Origin: Spongospora subterranea f. sp. subterranea
Lineage: Eukaryota > Endomyxa: Phytomyxea > Phytomyxea > Plasmodiophorida
Length of the DNA: 64,000 bases
Direction: 5' to 3'
Assembly: GCA_049724395.1 (NCBI GenBank)
Contig: JAUGWO010000034.1
Location: forward strand, 123,451 to 187,450
Positions 47,532-58,150 of the stretch are shown one piece after another (the first letter of the stretch is position 1; every line of letters begins with the position of its first letter). Under the pieces are notes generated by a model. That model did not search any database and was not told where the DNA came from. It was given only the letters and a program-made list of their open reading frames with translations. A program made the translations under genes and the position numbers.

Positions 47532-49425
47532 TTAGTGTAACATATTTGTGATGACGATGATGGAGGTGGTGATAAGATCCACCCCAAACGCTGCTAGCAG
47601 GTGCAGGGAGATACTCGTTTCTGGCACGGCGATATATCGTGCCGGTAACGACTGTCGCATGGCCCGGTCCAACGCTAATGCATTGGTTGCAACACCGTCG
47701 CGATCGGTGCCGCTGCCGTATATCGCCTTCGACAGATTACGGGCTCGATCGCGATATGTTGTCGAGGCGAGGACGGAATCGACCTGGTCAACGCAGATGT
47801 TCTTGAACTTGGAGATATGGGACATCTGTGGGCCGATTCCAAGCTCCTGAACCCTGTAGCCCCAAAATCGCTGGTCCAGCAATAATGTGCCAGTGACAAT
47901 GACAGGGATCCCGGCTCGTATTGCCTCAGCCGTTGTGCCTAGGCCGCCCTGGATAATGGCGGCGTCGATCCTAGGGAAAAGAACGTGGAATGGGACGTCG
48001 TCCACGTATATCAGCCTTTTAACGTGCTGATAGTGGTCTAATCGGGTTTGATCCATTGTAGAGATTTTTTTACCTGGACGGGAATCCCCAGTCACCACTA
48101 TGATCTTGGGTCGGGTTCGGCATTGATCCAGTATTCTCAGGACGATCAGCGCCACATCGTGATTCGACACTGGCATGCTGGAGAAGGAGATGACAATCGT
48201 CGGCGATACAATGCTTAGGAAGGACGTCAGTTGGGGGGAGAGCTGAGACGGCGGATTGAAAAACACGAAGGTGGTCACATCGATATTAGGAGCCCATGAC
48301 GAAGGAACGTGTCCAAAGGCGTCGCGGGAGATGGGGACGATCATCGGCGACTTCTGTAGGTGTAAATATTGCCAAGGATTGGCACGCGGGTTCAATACAG
48401 GCAGATGACGTCGCGTCCTGATGGTGGATAATTGCGAGGTGCACGCGCGAAGGAATGCAATGGCGTCGTCATCATAGACAGTGTCATTCACGCCAGGGAT
48501 GTTGACGATTGGCGGCATTGACGGCAATATCGACGGTTGGAGAATGAACCCGACCAAGGGGATATGCAACGCCTCGGATATGACGGTGGCCAACGTCGTC
48601 ATTGTCAGCCCATATATGATAGCTCTTGGCGATAAATACCGAGCCACATCAAACACAACTGGTTCCGAGTCGAAAAACTCTTGCTCTATTCGCGCCAATA
48701 TCATCGCTTGGACGACGTTTGTCGTCACGGGAATAAACGTTTTCGCCACCGAGAGAATTCGCCAAGCGGTTTTTCGTATCCCCACCCGAAGGCCGGAACT
48801 CCAGTAAACCGTCCGATTCCACGAGCTCCTGGAAATGCGACTCGGTACAGATGGTGATTCTCCATCCGTAGGCGGTCGCCAGCTGTCGCCCAATCGCAAC
48901 AAACGGCTGAACGTCTCCACGAGTTCCCCGCGTTAGAATCAGGGCGCTGGGCGGATCAGGACCGCCAAAGCTCCGGTCAGGAGCGATTGTGATGCGCGTC
49001 GGAATCAGGTCGGAGTCGAGCAAGATTGTGGACGTTGCTTGGAAATAGAACATGTCGGATATTCGCAGTCGATGCGTGAAAATAGTGGCGGTTCCGACGA
49101 TGGCGTTAGTGGACTTCTTCACAAGCTGAACGTGAAGATAACGATGATCACGCAACGACGACAGCAGAAAGCTGGATGGGGAACACGCAACGGTCCGAAG
49201 GTCGTCAATGCAAACTGACGTGGAGATGATATTGGGCTCTCCAGTAGCGCTGTTTGAGGTCCCCATTCGAACTAGGAAATCAGTGCCGCGTAAGGAATCC
49301 GGTAGATGTTCCAGTTCCCATTGCAGAAACTGATCGTCGAGTGCAGCCCCAACGTGTAAAAACAGAACAAAAAACAATAACGTGAATAACGTGAATGACC
49401 TGTTGAGTGTGCCGCGCCTGTACAT
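47532..49425 (-). CDS. Secreted/luminal GT-B glycosyltransferase with N-terminal beta domain
   Basis: The ATG at 49425 gives a signal peptide (SFTLFTLLFFVLFLHVGAA). About 120 residues of apparently beta-rich sequence (IISTSVCIDDLRTVACSPSS, YLHVQLVKKSTNAIVGTATI) precede the catalytic part. The GT-B N-lobe begins ALILTRGTRGDVQPFVAIGR, the sterol-glucosyltransferase-like motif, followed by ESDGLLEFRPS. A 73-nt intron joins it to the second exon with YGLTMTTLATVISEALHIP. The C-lobe has TIVISFSSMPVSNHDVALIV, YVDDVPFHVLFPRIDAAIIQ and GGLGTTAEAIRAGIPVIV; the usual H of HHGGxGT is replaced by Q in IQGGLGT. A hydrophobic C-terminus (GVDLITTSIIVITNMLH) may anchor it. The acceptor is unknown. Confidence 0.82.
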
Positions 49426-49729
49426 TATCTGCCAGAATTGTCAGCGACAACAGCAGAGTCTCTAGACGATCCTTGTCCTCCAGCCTGTATATAGGTACCC
49501 TTGGTCTGTCCTCTCCGATTTTGAATATTCATCGGCCGACGGAAAAGTTGTGCCGCACGTGCGGTAGCGGGGCGCCAGACCGATCTGGTCGAACTGTCCC
49601 TATAATTATGAGCGTTGCAGTTAGATCCTAGTTCAAGTGCAAAAATGCCTTCTGTTGACGTCACAGCTTTTTGAGGTTCTGTGACGAGCTCACTGGGAAT
49701 CGTCTCCGTTTTGAAAATGAGGTCCCAGG
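49426..49729. other. Spacer before the Harbinger remnant
   Basis: No supported gene. It may include the 5' flank of the glycosyltransferase gene and the decayed left side of the transposon. Confidence 0.35.
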
Positions 49730-49789
49730 TCCCTTTTCAAAAAGTAGACGACTTCGAGTCGTTTTTGACCCTGGAACTGGAAGTCAAAA

Positions 49790-50224
49790 GTAAGCCCTTT
49801 CATCTCCAATTCGAGCGGCGATGGTGGGGCACATATCGAAGCAGATACGTTCAAAATTGCTGTGTGCCATAGGTGGTATTGCCGAAAGAGGGGTCCCGCT
49901 GTTAACAAGCAGGCGACTGTGGATGCTAGACAGCGATTCCAAGAAAATTCGCTGCGCCCCGGATGCTGTAGCGACAAGGTGTTATGGAAGATGAGCAGTC
50001 TGCAGCGAATCGTGATGCAGGATCTCCCCATTGGGATGCACATGTTGGGGGACGCTGGGTATACCCTCGTGTCGTATCTCACGATCCCATACGACATTTT
50101 TCCCGGCATGCCTCGGTCCAACAAGGGATACAACAATCTCCACAGCCGATCCAGGATTCCTGTAAAGTTCGCTTTCGGCAAAATAAAGGGCAAATGTCGC
50201 ATACTTAAACGCGTGCTAATATGA
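49790..50224 (+). mobile_element. PIF/Harbinger nuclease (DDE_Tnp_4) remnant
   Basis: This plus-strand segment encodes the C-terminal two thirds of a Harbinger transposase nuclease. Visible motifs are DGGAHIEADTFKIA (position of the first Asp, normally DGTHI), then LPIGMHMLGDAGYTLVSYLT (second Asp), then RSNKGYNNLHSRSRIPVKFA and FGKIKGKCRILKRV. The third acidic residue, normally in E-R-A-F-G-R-L-K, is replaced by Lys/Phe (VKFAFGKIKG), so the enzyme is probably inactive. The N-terminal helix-turn-helix part is not recognisable. No terminal inverted repeats were found nearby, although a foldback repeat begins 120 bases downstream. A Myb/SANT-like gene, the usual partner, lies 10 kb to the left but not adjacent. 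Confidence 0.78.
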
Positions 50225-50344
50225 AATCGGTAGAGCGATAAGTAAGACGATCGTCTCATGTTTGTTGTTGCATAGTATGTTCATTGACCTCAATGATGAC
50301 TCGCGGCATTGGTGACAGATATCAAGATCTGCACCTCGGTCACC

Positions 50345-50812
50345 ATCATTCCTTTCTACCCGTCAGATCTGCAAAGAGATCTTGGTGAAATGGTGAAACT
50401 ACTTTTTCGTCACCCCTGGACTTTACAAGCCCAACTGCCCAACTTCAAGTTCTGATTGTATTCAAAAAGAACAAGAACGTCTTAGCTTTAAGCAGCTCAT
50501 CTAACATACTGGTAGGTAACTGAAGGCTTTTAGAAATGTGTATTAAGACATCAACGCTGAAGGCATATTTTCAGGCACGCGAATTGTTAGATAGGCGGGA
50601 AAGCTGTTCAGGCGTTATTTTGTAGCATCTGAGCTTGGTCGGCTGTGATGTTAGATGAGCTGCTCAAAGCTAAGACGTTCTTGTTCTTTTTGAATACAAT
50701 CAGAACTTGAAGTTGGGCTTGTAAAGTCCAGGGGTGACGATTAAATAGTTTCACCAGGTCACGAAGATCTCGTTGCAGATCTGACGGGTAGAAAGGAATG
50801 ATGAACGGAATG
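50345..50812. repeat. Large foldback repeat, arms about 165 bp
   Basis: The left arm at 50345-50508 is the near-perfect reverse complement of the right arm at 50648-50812, with about 140 bases between them. Arms include the words TTCAAAAAGAACAAGAACGT and its complement. The structure could form a long hairpin. It lies right of the Harbinger remnant and has no coding potential I trust. Confidence 0.9.
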
Positions 50813-50971
50813 AAAGCCTTAATCAGTAGCTGGATGGGGTTGCCTGGTTAACATTGATTAGTGAGAAAGTGTCAGCTAGAAAGTGATGAGAAAATCCTCG
50901 CAGTTTTAGTCTTTGGAATAATAAAAGACAGAAGGCTCTTCGATCATCTGAAGAAGTATTATTTCGGCAAA

Positions 50972-51095
50972 GTAGCATCTGAGCATGGTCGGCTGTGATG
51001 TTAGATGAGCTGCTTAAAGCTAAAACGTTCTTGTTCTTTTTGAATACAATTAGAACATGAAGTTGGGCTTGTAAAATCCAGGGGTGACGATTAAT
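50972..51095. repeat. Direct copy of the foldback right arm
   Basis: This 124-base segment repeats 50622-50745 in the same orientation with a few substitutions, starting at GTAGCATCTGAGC and ending at GGGGTGACGATTAA. The two copies are 350 bases apart. The pair of direct copies and the inverted arm point to local duplication of one unit. Confidence 0.88.
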
Positions 51096-51120
51096 CACCA
51101 CAGTCGCAATGACATGCGCA

Positions 51121-52371
51121 TTAATGAAAATAGAAGTGATGCAATGACCAAACGGGACAGGATCTGAGATTATTTGGTCGATTGGGAAATAAAATCAAAA
51201 TTGAAGCCAGTTTATTTAAGCTTGGTTGGCTTCTTTTCTGTCGCTGACTCTGGTGCCAAGGGTGTCTGGTCCACCTTGCGATTCTTTGGTTTAGGCGGCC
51301 CTGCCACGATTGCTTGTACGGGCACTTGTTGCACCAACGGCGATTCTCACTAGAAACTAGATCTGAAATCAAGCATTTCAACCTCCATCTACTTTTTTGG
51401 CAGATTGTGTGGTCGACCGTCACAGAAAATTCCAAAAAGCTGAAGGAGGCATTTTTGCAATTCAACCAGGCTCTAGAGAATCGTTACCTACATGCCTATA
51501 TGAAACGATACAACAATAATAATATATTTCAACTACACCGTTAATGTCTGGCGCGACCTGCAAATCTGTATAATTTCCACGTTGTATCGGGTGATGTTCC
51601 ATTGGACGAATCACTCCGTAAGAGCCTTTGTCATCGCGTCTTCTTGAAGACGATTGCCGCTCATGTGCAGTGCACTCGGTCTGTGGCAGCGATGCCACTA
51701 CCAACTTGAGAACTGGGTTCCAAGGAGCAAATAACAAAACAGGTGATACCTGCTGAAAGGCAAATATTATGGTATGGTTCAAGGTTGAATATGATAGATT
51801 GTTTATGGGTGAAGGATGGCGCATGGGACGAGGCTGGCAAAGCAAAGGTGCTGTTCAAACCACCTATTTCTGAAATGGTCATCAACCCCTTGAATAGCTT
51901 GGCGCCACACCTCATGGTATCCCGAAATGTGAAGAGTCTTTCTTCATCAATCCTAACTGTGAACCAGTCTAACTCGGCGTACTGCTTCATGCAACCCCGA
52001 ATCGGAATCAAATGGCAATCTCTTGAAGAAATCGCAAGCCGTGGACGTCTTGAAAACACTTCCTTGTCTCTTGGATCGGGCCAGATGGAAGAGCATTGAC
52101 TTGGAGGCATCCACACCGACCAAACGGGTTCATATTTAGAGCAAAGGTATTTGCGTTTTTCATTGCAGGGGTTTCTGCCTAAATAGCCTTCTGACCCTCT
52201 GCATTATTCGCAATGCCAGCTGGCGTTTGCAGTTCACAGCACTAACCATGATTATAGTGTGCAACACCCATGACATACAGGCTACATCCGTAAGTACAAC
52301 TACATGGTATTCTAAAATGATTCGTCGACTACCGTAGAAGGATTAACCAAATCAAAGACGACAACACGATT
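51121..52371. other. Unresolved region, possible minus-strand gene or old repeat
   Basis: Several medium-length minus-strand frames occur (51661-52116 with QYAELDWFTVRIDEERLFTF; 51462-51845; 51121-51465). Alternative frames over the same bases are equally open, so I cannot decide whether this is a host gene with small introns or decayed element sequence. I considered the checkpoint protein Rad9 and found the resemblance too weak. Confidence 0.3.
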
Positions 52372-54583
52372 TTAATGAAATTTGACTCTTTCAGGAGAAG
52401 TAATGGGGTTTCCCATTGAATATAGGTGCGATAAATGACAATTGAATGCTTCCGAAAACGACGACAAGCAGTTGAATCGAACACCATATTCCTCGCAAAC
52501 TTTCTAATTGAACCAATGAGGCAACCCACTCAAACAAATAAATCAGGCTCACCTTTACAATAGGACCGATCGCCGGATAATGGTACTGGCTAATCGCAGG
52601 AAACAAATGGTGAACTGTTTGATAATTCAAAGCCCCAGAACTAAAGAAAGAAGACCAAAAAGAGCATTAAGAGCAAAAACTGAGGATGACGACAAAATCA
52701 TACAGGTACGTAGTCAAACTGCAACCGTGTGCGTAATCAACTGAGGTCTTGACCTGAGAAATGGCCCATTCGTCAAGTTCCCCTTCAGATGAAGGGAACT
52801 CAGCCTGTGGACTGATATGACTGACTTGGAAATTGTACGCCAAGTACCTAATACGAGCGCTGAGAACCGATCCAGCCTTCAAACCGAACGTAGATTTACA
52901 TTCCAGTTGTCAATTCAGCAATAAAAAACAAGATCAACGTTTGAGTGGTCGATGCACGACACAAAATAACTGGGATGGCGATACGCCAAAATGCGAACAT
53001 TGCCTTCGCCGCAATCTACCCAAGGGTGATTAGTTCTTGAGTGCTGAATTGACAACATAGATCTACCTGCTCTAAAACCTTCGATGGCCCTAGATAGCCA
53101 ACTCGGTGAGCCCCGTTTGTCTTTTGTACTAACGTACCCAAAATATCCTATAACCAAGTTGAAACTGTCGAAAAGCAAACTTCTCTAAAAATCATAAAAA
53201 GGGGCAAGTTACCTGGATTCTAAACTTTATTCCCAAAAGAGAGTAGAGGACAGGAAGGTATGCAACTTGATAACGATATGGCCACGACCATGACTGTTGG
53301 GGTGTAATCCGGCGAAGATCAGACTCAAGGTTTACAGGCAGGTCAGAATCAACGGTCACGATATTTGTATAGACATGATGCGATATGACATGTTGATGCA
53401 GCCAGCTGTAAGATCAAGATTAGTTATAAGCCTTGGTGGGTCTCAGCAATTCAGGCGGAACCTATTGAGGGATGCTCCTGCAAAGATGTCCATAACGAAA
53501 TGCCCAACGAATGTCCACACATTTGGGTTATGCGAAAAGGAAGAATGGGAAGCCTAAGCAATGATAAGTTTCCTGGCCAAAACCATTTTGCACTTCACAA
53601 TACATCATGCATGGCATGAAGAAGCATTAGTGATTGAAACACGCCAAATATAATAGCGGCAGCACACCTAACTGAGAATGGCGCTGGCAATCCGATGATA
53701 AGATGAGATGTTTTTTTTACAAACAGAAACGTACCAGCTCTACTAACGTGACAAATGAAATAGCATAGAAATGCGATCATCAACATGGAAAGGAGACGAT
53801 AGAGACCAGGTCGGGGATCTTTGGGATCCTGACCCGTTGTGATGAAATAATCTGCCACTCGTGACCGCATCTCACGATAGAATCCTGTATCGGCTGGAAA
53901 CACTGGAAATTCGCTCGGGCCTACACGAAAGATTATCGTGCTTAGGTTGCTGTCAAGTTAATTACAGTGAGGTGACGCGTCTGACCGGATAGTTTGCCAA
54001 TGTAAAATTGTTGTATGATATGCACTGGAGCATCAGTATTCCAATGATATGGACGGAGGATATTAGTGATATCCCGACTAGCACACAGTAGCAATAGATC
54101 AACTCCACCCGGGTGGCGAGGAAGAAACTCGGTTATATCATATACGCCTTCATTATAGATCACCTAACATGCCTTGTTAACCAACCCCATACAGCCATCG
54201 CGATGCTCTACCCAGCACGACTCCTTGGTATAATGCTGAGCGACCTCTTGCCACGTATAACTACCCAAAGCCTGCTTGGCTAGATCTTTGTCTACAATTG
54301 CGCTAGAAACCTCTGATTTTTGTGTCATGTTCGTGTCGTGACGATGACAATAAGGGACTGAATGACGGTCTGGACTAAACGGTGAAGCGGGTTGCCTCTC
54401 CTCTATCACCAGTCCGGCGCATTTTTGTCCAGAGCTTCCTGTTCCAGTTACGGACGGTGTAAAGCAGCTTGGACTCCGCTGTTCCTTCATCATTGGGGAC
54501 AATGTTGAGTAAGAAAACAACACAATTTCTGAGACAATGTTTTCAACGCTGACAGTCATTGCTGAACATTCATTTATGAACAA
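52372..54583 (-). CDS. Cytochrome b5-fused front-end fatty acid desaturase
   Basis: Such enzymes put a double bond between an existing one and the carboxyl end (delta-5 or delta-6 type) in ER lipids. The N-terminal cytochrome b5 domain shows YTWQEVAQHYTKESCWV, then VYDITEFLPRHPGGVDLLLL with heme-binding HPGG and a second His in RPYHWNTDAP. Next come MRSRVADYFITTGQDPKDPR, membrane helices and the first His box (LLHAMHD continuing across an intron). DSDLPVNLESDLRRI and PQQSWSWPYRYQVAYLPVLY lie between His boxes, with the third box QTVHHLFPAISQYHYPAIG. QxxHH instead of HxxHH is typical of front-end enzymes. The last exon (VCEEYGVRFNCLSSFSEAFN) ends at 52372. The start may be 54329 (MTQKSEVSS) rather than 54583. 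Confidence 0.88.
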
Positions 54584-54949
54584 ACAGCCAAGTCAAGCGA
54601 CGCATTCTGGATTTCACTGTTGGAGTCTCGTTGAAGTTTCGTGGGGATCATCAAGGATCCGATCAAGGCACATTTCGGAAGTCGGTATATAATCTCTGCC
54701 AATTGCCATTTGTTTATCAGGGGCGAATGAGGGAAGAATATTGGGGTGATAAGTTTCCAGGAGTGATAATTGGTTTTGAAACCTCAGTTGAGGACTACCT
54801 ACGGGACATTCTATAGTGCGGGGGACGTGGGGACGTGGGGACGCGTCCGCAGTCCGCAAGCCGTACCTTGGCGCAACGGACTCCACGACAGTCGACACGT
54901 CCTGGTCGTCATCGTCGTCACTCGACTCGAAATCTGTGGAATCGTAAGG
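54584..54949. other. Spacer with a repeat-derived motif
   Basis: No gene is supported. A short word around 54740-54780 (TTTCCAGGAGTGATAAT) recurs at 56115-56132 with similar flanks, so this part is probably derived from the same element family that borders the gypsy fossil. Confidence 0.4.
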
Positions 54950-54979
54950 CTTGAAATCCGGATCATCACTTAAATTCGT

Positions 54980-56060
54980 CTGTGCTCACATTGCGGTTGT
55001 ATCCCGTGTTGCCACATCATCCGTGTTTTCATCACAATTTCGGCCTTATCTCCCTACAAAGTAATCGCCTTCGCCACGTCCCGCTGATCCTTTCTGGAGT
55101 ATGAAGTCCTGACGTGTCCCTGCTCGTGACCACGGTAGCACTTCATAGATCGCATCGCGCACCCGCAGTCTTTGTAACTGTGGTCGTTGGTCGCGCACGT
55201 CCTGCATCGATAACCGATAAGTGGCTTTGCGTTCAGCTGTCCTGTCGTACCCGCTCCCATTGTCTTAACGGTTGTCGATCGGCGTCCAGCAGCTGCTCCC
55301 GCAGCCGTTCTTTTAGAGACAGCTGCGCAAAAACCGCAGGCGCTCTTCGACCGTCAGATCGCGGATCCCGTTCGTAAACATGTAGGTAATTTTCAACAGG
55401 GCGCGAGGGTTTTCCGCTATGCTGCCTCGGAATAGATCAACTCGGCCGTTCCTGACCTTTAACTCGTGGAGGGTCATTTCCAGACGCTCTAGGAAAGCCG
55501 TCAACGGTTCCCCGAGTCGCTGGTGAAACCGCAAAAACGGCTTCTTCCATTCATCGATTCCAGTCCTCCTGCTCCAACAATCCCTGGATCCGGTCTCGCA
55601 GGTGCAAGAGCACCTCTTCGTACGAGTTTTTCGGGAGCATTCGCTCCGCCGCCGCGATCAGCTCTACAAAAGAGACTTATGACCGATCCTGGTGCGAATC
55701 CTGACCTCGACACCCCTTCGATCTTCATGCTCGAGTCTGCGGAACGTCGATATGACCATATTTGTCCATTTGACCTCTGCCGACCTCTGCCTCATTCCAC
55801 GAGTTCGCCACGCACGTTGCCAACTTCGGCTGACGACATTGTCTCACGCTCACTGAGTTCCGTTGCTCCTGGTAAAGGCTCGGTAGATCCTGTTATCGCT
55901 TTGACATCTGGCTCCGCCGCTACCGCCTGAGACGCGGCCGCTTCCATATGTGCAGCAACCCCTCGAGTCGCTTCGCGAACGTATCCATCACCCTGCAGAT
56001 TCGTTCTGCTATGCTCGAATACTCGTCAGCTGCTCTTGCAAGCTGGCGCACTGTGAGTAT
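54980..56060 (-). mobile_element. Ty3/gypsy gag-region fossil
   Basis: Minus-strand sequence encodes parts of a Ty3/gypsy gag: a capsid segment (LTVEERLRFLRSCL) and a nucleocapsid zinc knuckle with paired Cys. A very similar capsid piece occurs in the larger element at 61.9-62.0 kb, so both belong to one family. No pol is attached. The copy is broken, with several breaks, and is bordered by a shared short repeat word on both sides (about 54740 and 56115). Confidence 0.72.
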
Positions 56061-56199
56061 TCTGCTGTCTCATCACTCCAGATATAAATTTCCCAATATA
56101 TGTGGTGCTAATTTTCCAGGAGTGATAATGAGTTTTAGATAGTTGTCTTATAGTAGTTGTTAGAATAATGATAAAATTATTATGAGATATTCTGTCGTG

Positions 56200-56720
56200 A
56201 AGGGACCAAGGCCCATTCTCTCTACCATCGCCTCATGTCTAACTAAACGGTATTGGTACATAAGCTGAGTGAGAGTTTAGATCGTGAAGTTAATATATTG
56301 CACATACGATTAAGATTAGCGATAGTTTTTTATATGGCATGTGCGGGCTGGAGAACTGGTCTTTGCTGTACGACTAAAGCGTTTGTGAGTTTGGGGTTAG
56401 CGCCGGTGGTTCTTTTGCGGGCTGTTGGCTTCCGACCTTTGGCTTGCTTGGGACGGACGGCTCGATCGGCTGGCCGCCGTCCTTTCGCGTTTTTTGGGGC
56501 CCTCTCCATGAACAATTCAGACTGAGCGACTTTCACTTCCCGTATCTTAAGAATTGATTGAATGGAGCGATAGTTGGGTCTGCTGTCTTGCTGGGGACGG
56601 ACGGCTCGGTCAGCTGGCCGTCGTCCTTTCAAACAACAGAATCCGCGCGAACCTTGTCTCAATGTGCGGAGACACACCACCGCCATGTTGATGCCAGTGC
56701 ATCGCGTGTTTTGGCAACTA
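56200..56720. other. Low-complexity spacer with a short direct duplication
   Basis: Two similar GC-rich words (near 56450-56485 and 56595-56630) encode the same peptide KGRRPADRAVRP on the minus strand within an open frame of 118 residues (56330-56686). I regard the frame as unsupported, but the duplication is clear. The rest is AT-rich spacer. Confidence 0.4.
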
Positions 56721-56723
56721 CCC

Positions 56724-56756
56724 AGTTTTGAGAAAGGTCACACCTTTCTCAAAACT
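56724..56756. repeat. Perfect 15-bp inverted repeat upstream of the tRNA gene
   Basis: Arms at 56724-56738 (AGTTTTGAGAAAGGT) and 56742-56756 are perfect complements separated by three bases. The hairpin ends 41 bases before the initiator tRNA gene at 56798. It is not followed by a T run suited to be a terminator of a preceding gene. Confidence 0.9.
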
Positions 56757-56797
56757 AATAGTTAAAAGTTTAAGTCCGTAGCAATAGTGCAGTCAGC

Positions 56798-56871
56798 TCG
56801 CTTGGTGACGCAGTTGGCAGCGTGCTGGGCCCATAACCCAGAAGTCCCATGATCGAAGCATGGCCGAGCGA
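56798..56871 (+). tRNA. Initiator tRNA-Met (CAT)
   Basis: The 74 bases fold into a full cloverleaf. The acceptor stem TCGCTTG pairs with CGAGCGA (one T-G pair). The D stem is ACGC/GCGT, and the anticodon stem CTGGG/CCCAG encloses loop CCCATAA with anticodon CAT. The T stem CCATG/CATGG encloses ATCGAAG. Three initiator hallmarks are visible: the GCTGGGCCCATAACCCAG anticodon arm identical to that of animal initiator tRNA, C33, and A54 in place of T54. The first pair is T-A rather than the usual A-T. A run of eight Ts follows immediately, a Pol III terminator. A- and B-box positions are within the gene as usual. Confidence 0.95.
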
Positions 56872-57329
56872 TTTTTTTTCAACCACAGGTTTGGGGCTTT
56901 GTAAAATGATTGGTTCAATTTTGATTTGAATTGGAGTGTAAAAATGTCGCAAGTCAGTTTTCCCTAATTGCTGAGGTTCGTTAGTACAGTATGCACACAA
57001 TACTTTCTTATTATGTGGGTATCACTTTAAGTGTGTGGCAAAACATTCCCGAAGTTTTACATTTTATTGTTAACCCTTCTGACAATAGAAAACTATTTGT
57101 CATCACTTCCGTCGGAGAGACGCGCGTACAGGAGATCGCATTGATGGACGGTGAGTGTCCCGGCTAACCCGATGCCGTTACGGGATTCGAGCAAATCTTC
57201 TGGTGGCGAGCTTGAAGCCATGGACGCTGAGGCTGCGGTATCGGGCGTCTCGGGCGCCACGAACGTCTTGATATGATGACCGGCGTATCGGGGATCGGTA
57301 ATGTCCATGGTTTTGAGCTTCGATCAGAC
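56872..57329. other. Spacer between tRNA gene and gypsy cluster
   Basis: AT-rich sequence to about 57080, then GC-richer sequence that is probably the edge of the adjoining element on the minus strand. No LTR boundary could be recognised. Confidence 0.4.
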
Positions 57330-58150
57330 GTACGGACGGCTCGAAGAGGATCTCTACTTGGAGCAATTTATGGGTTTTGCCAGGCACGGCCCAAGTGAGG
57401 AAAGGCTCGTATTAGAAAGGCCATTTACCTTGCTTAAGCAGGCGGTCGCGTACTGTGGAGGTTGCTTCATGACGACTGCGCCAGGCTGGATTCGCAGAAA
57501 CAAACGGCGACCCCGACAAAGACTTGACCGGCACGAAAGTCGTCGCGTGCGTAAATCTACAGGTCGCTGCCAACAAGTGCTTTTGTAGCCTCGCGCCGTT
57601 GTTGGCAGATTGACGGCATGATCGATCTGCACAATCTGCCAGGGTTCTCTTGCTAGCCCTTCTTCGCACTTCTGTCGTTTCCCTTGCCTGGCGCTGACTG
57701 TCATCTTAGCTTGTTGACAGGCCAAACAGTTGCGAACGTATCGCGCCGAGTTGCATGGAGGTGTGCACCCAGCAATCCGTCGTGAGCCAACTTCAACCGT
57801 GCTGGTCGATCATTCACAGGTATGCAGACCTGGAATGTTGCGGTGCGGTCTCCTGACTTGGCCGTATCCGAACCAACACCTTGTTCTCCTTTAAAACATA
57901 GCTCCGCCTCGCGTGATTCAAAGTTCACCTTGTCGATGAGTGGCCGCCACGTCTCATCATCCCATTGGCGCTGGCGTAGTGCAGCTGTGGACCGATCCGT
58001 CGACTCGACGTTGTTGATTGCCCAACTGACGTCAATGATATCGTCCCTTTCGTCTTGCGTGACGTCATTGATCAGCGGATCCCCTGCCTCAGGAGTATAT
58101 CCTTTTAAACGGCTCAGCGCGTCTGCATTGATATTCTCCACGCCTCGATC
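57330..58150 (-). mobile_element. Second Ty3/gypsy pol fragment (fossil)
   Basis: Minus-strand sequence carries the end of an RNase H region (NINADALSRLKGY), the linker and the beginning of an integrase (ACQQAKMTVS, EPWQIVQIDHAV). The same parts occur in the neighbouring element at 58.6-59.4 kb with clear divergence, so this is a different, related copy. It abuts that element's integrase at about 58.1 kb. It lacks gag, protease and most of the reverse transcriptase. It is broken, with several breaks. Confidence 0.75.

Noticed and set aside
51661-52116. Possible Rad9-like checkpoint clamp protein
   Set aside because: A faint resemblance of one segment only; neighbouring frames are equally open and no second motif agrees.
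56330-56686. Minus-strand frame of 118 residues with a duplicated KGRRPADRAVRP peptide
   Set aside because: The repeat comes from a short DNA duplication; no homology, splice context or family pattern supports a protein.
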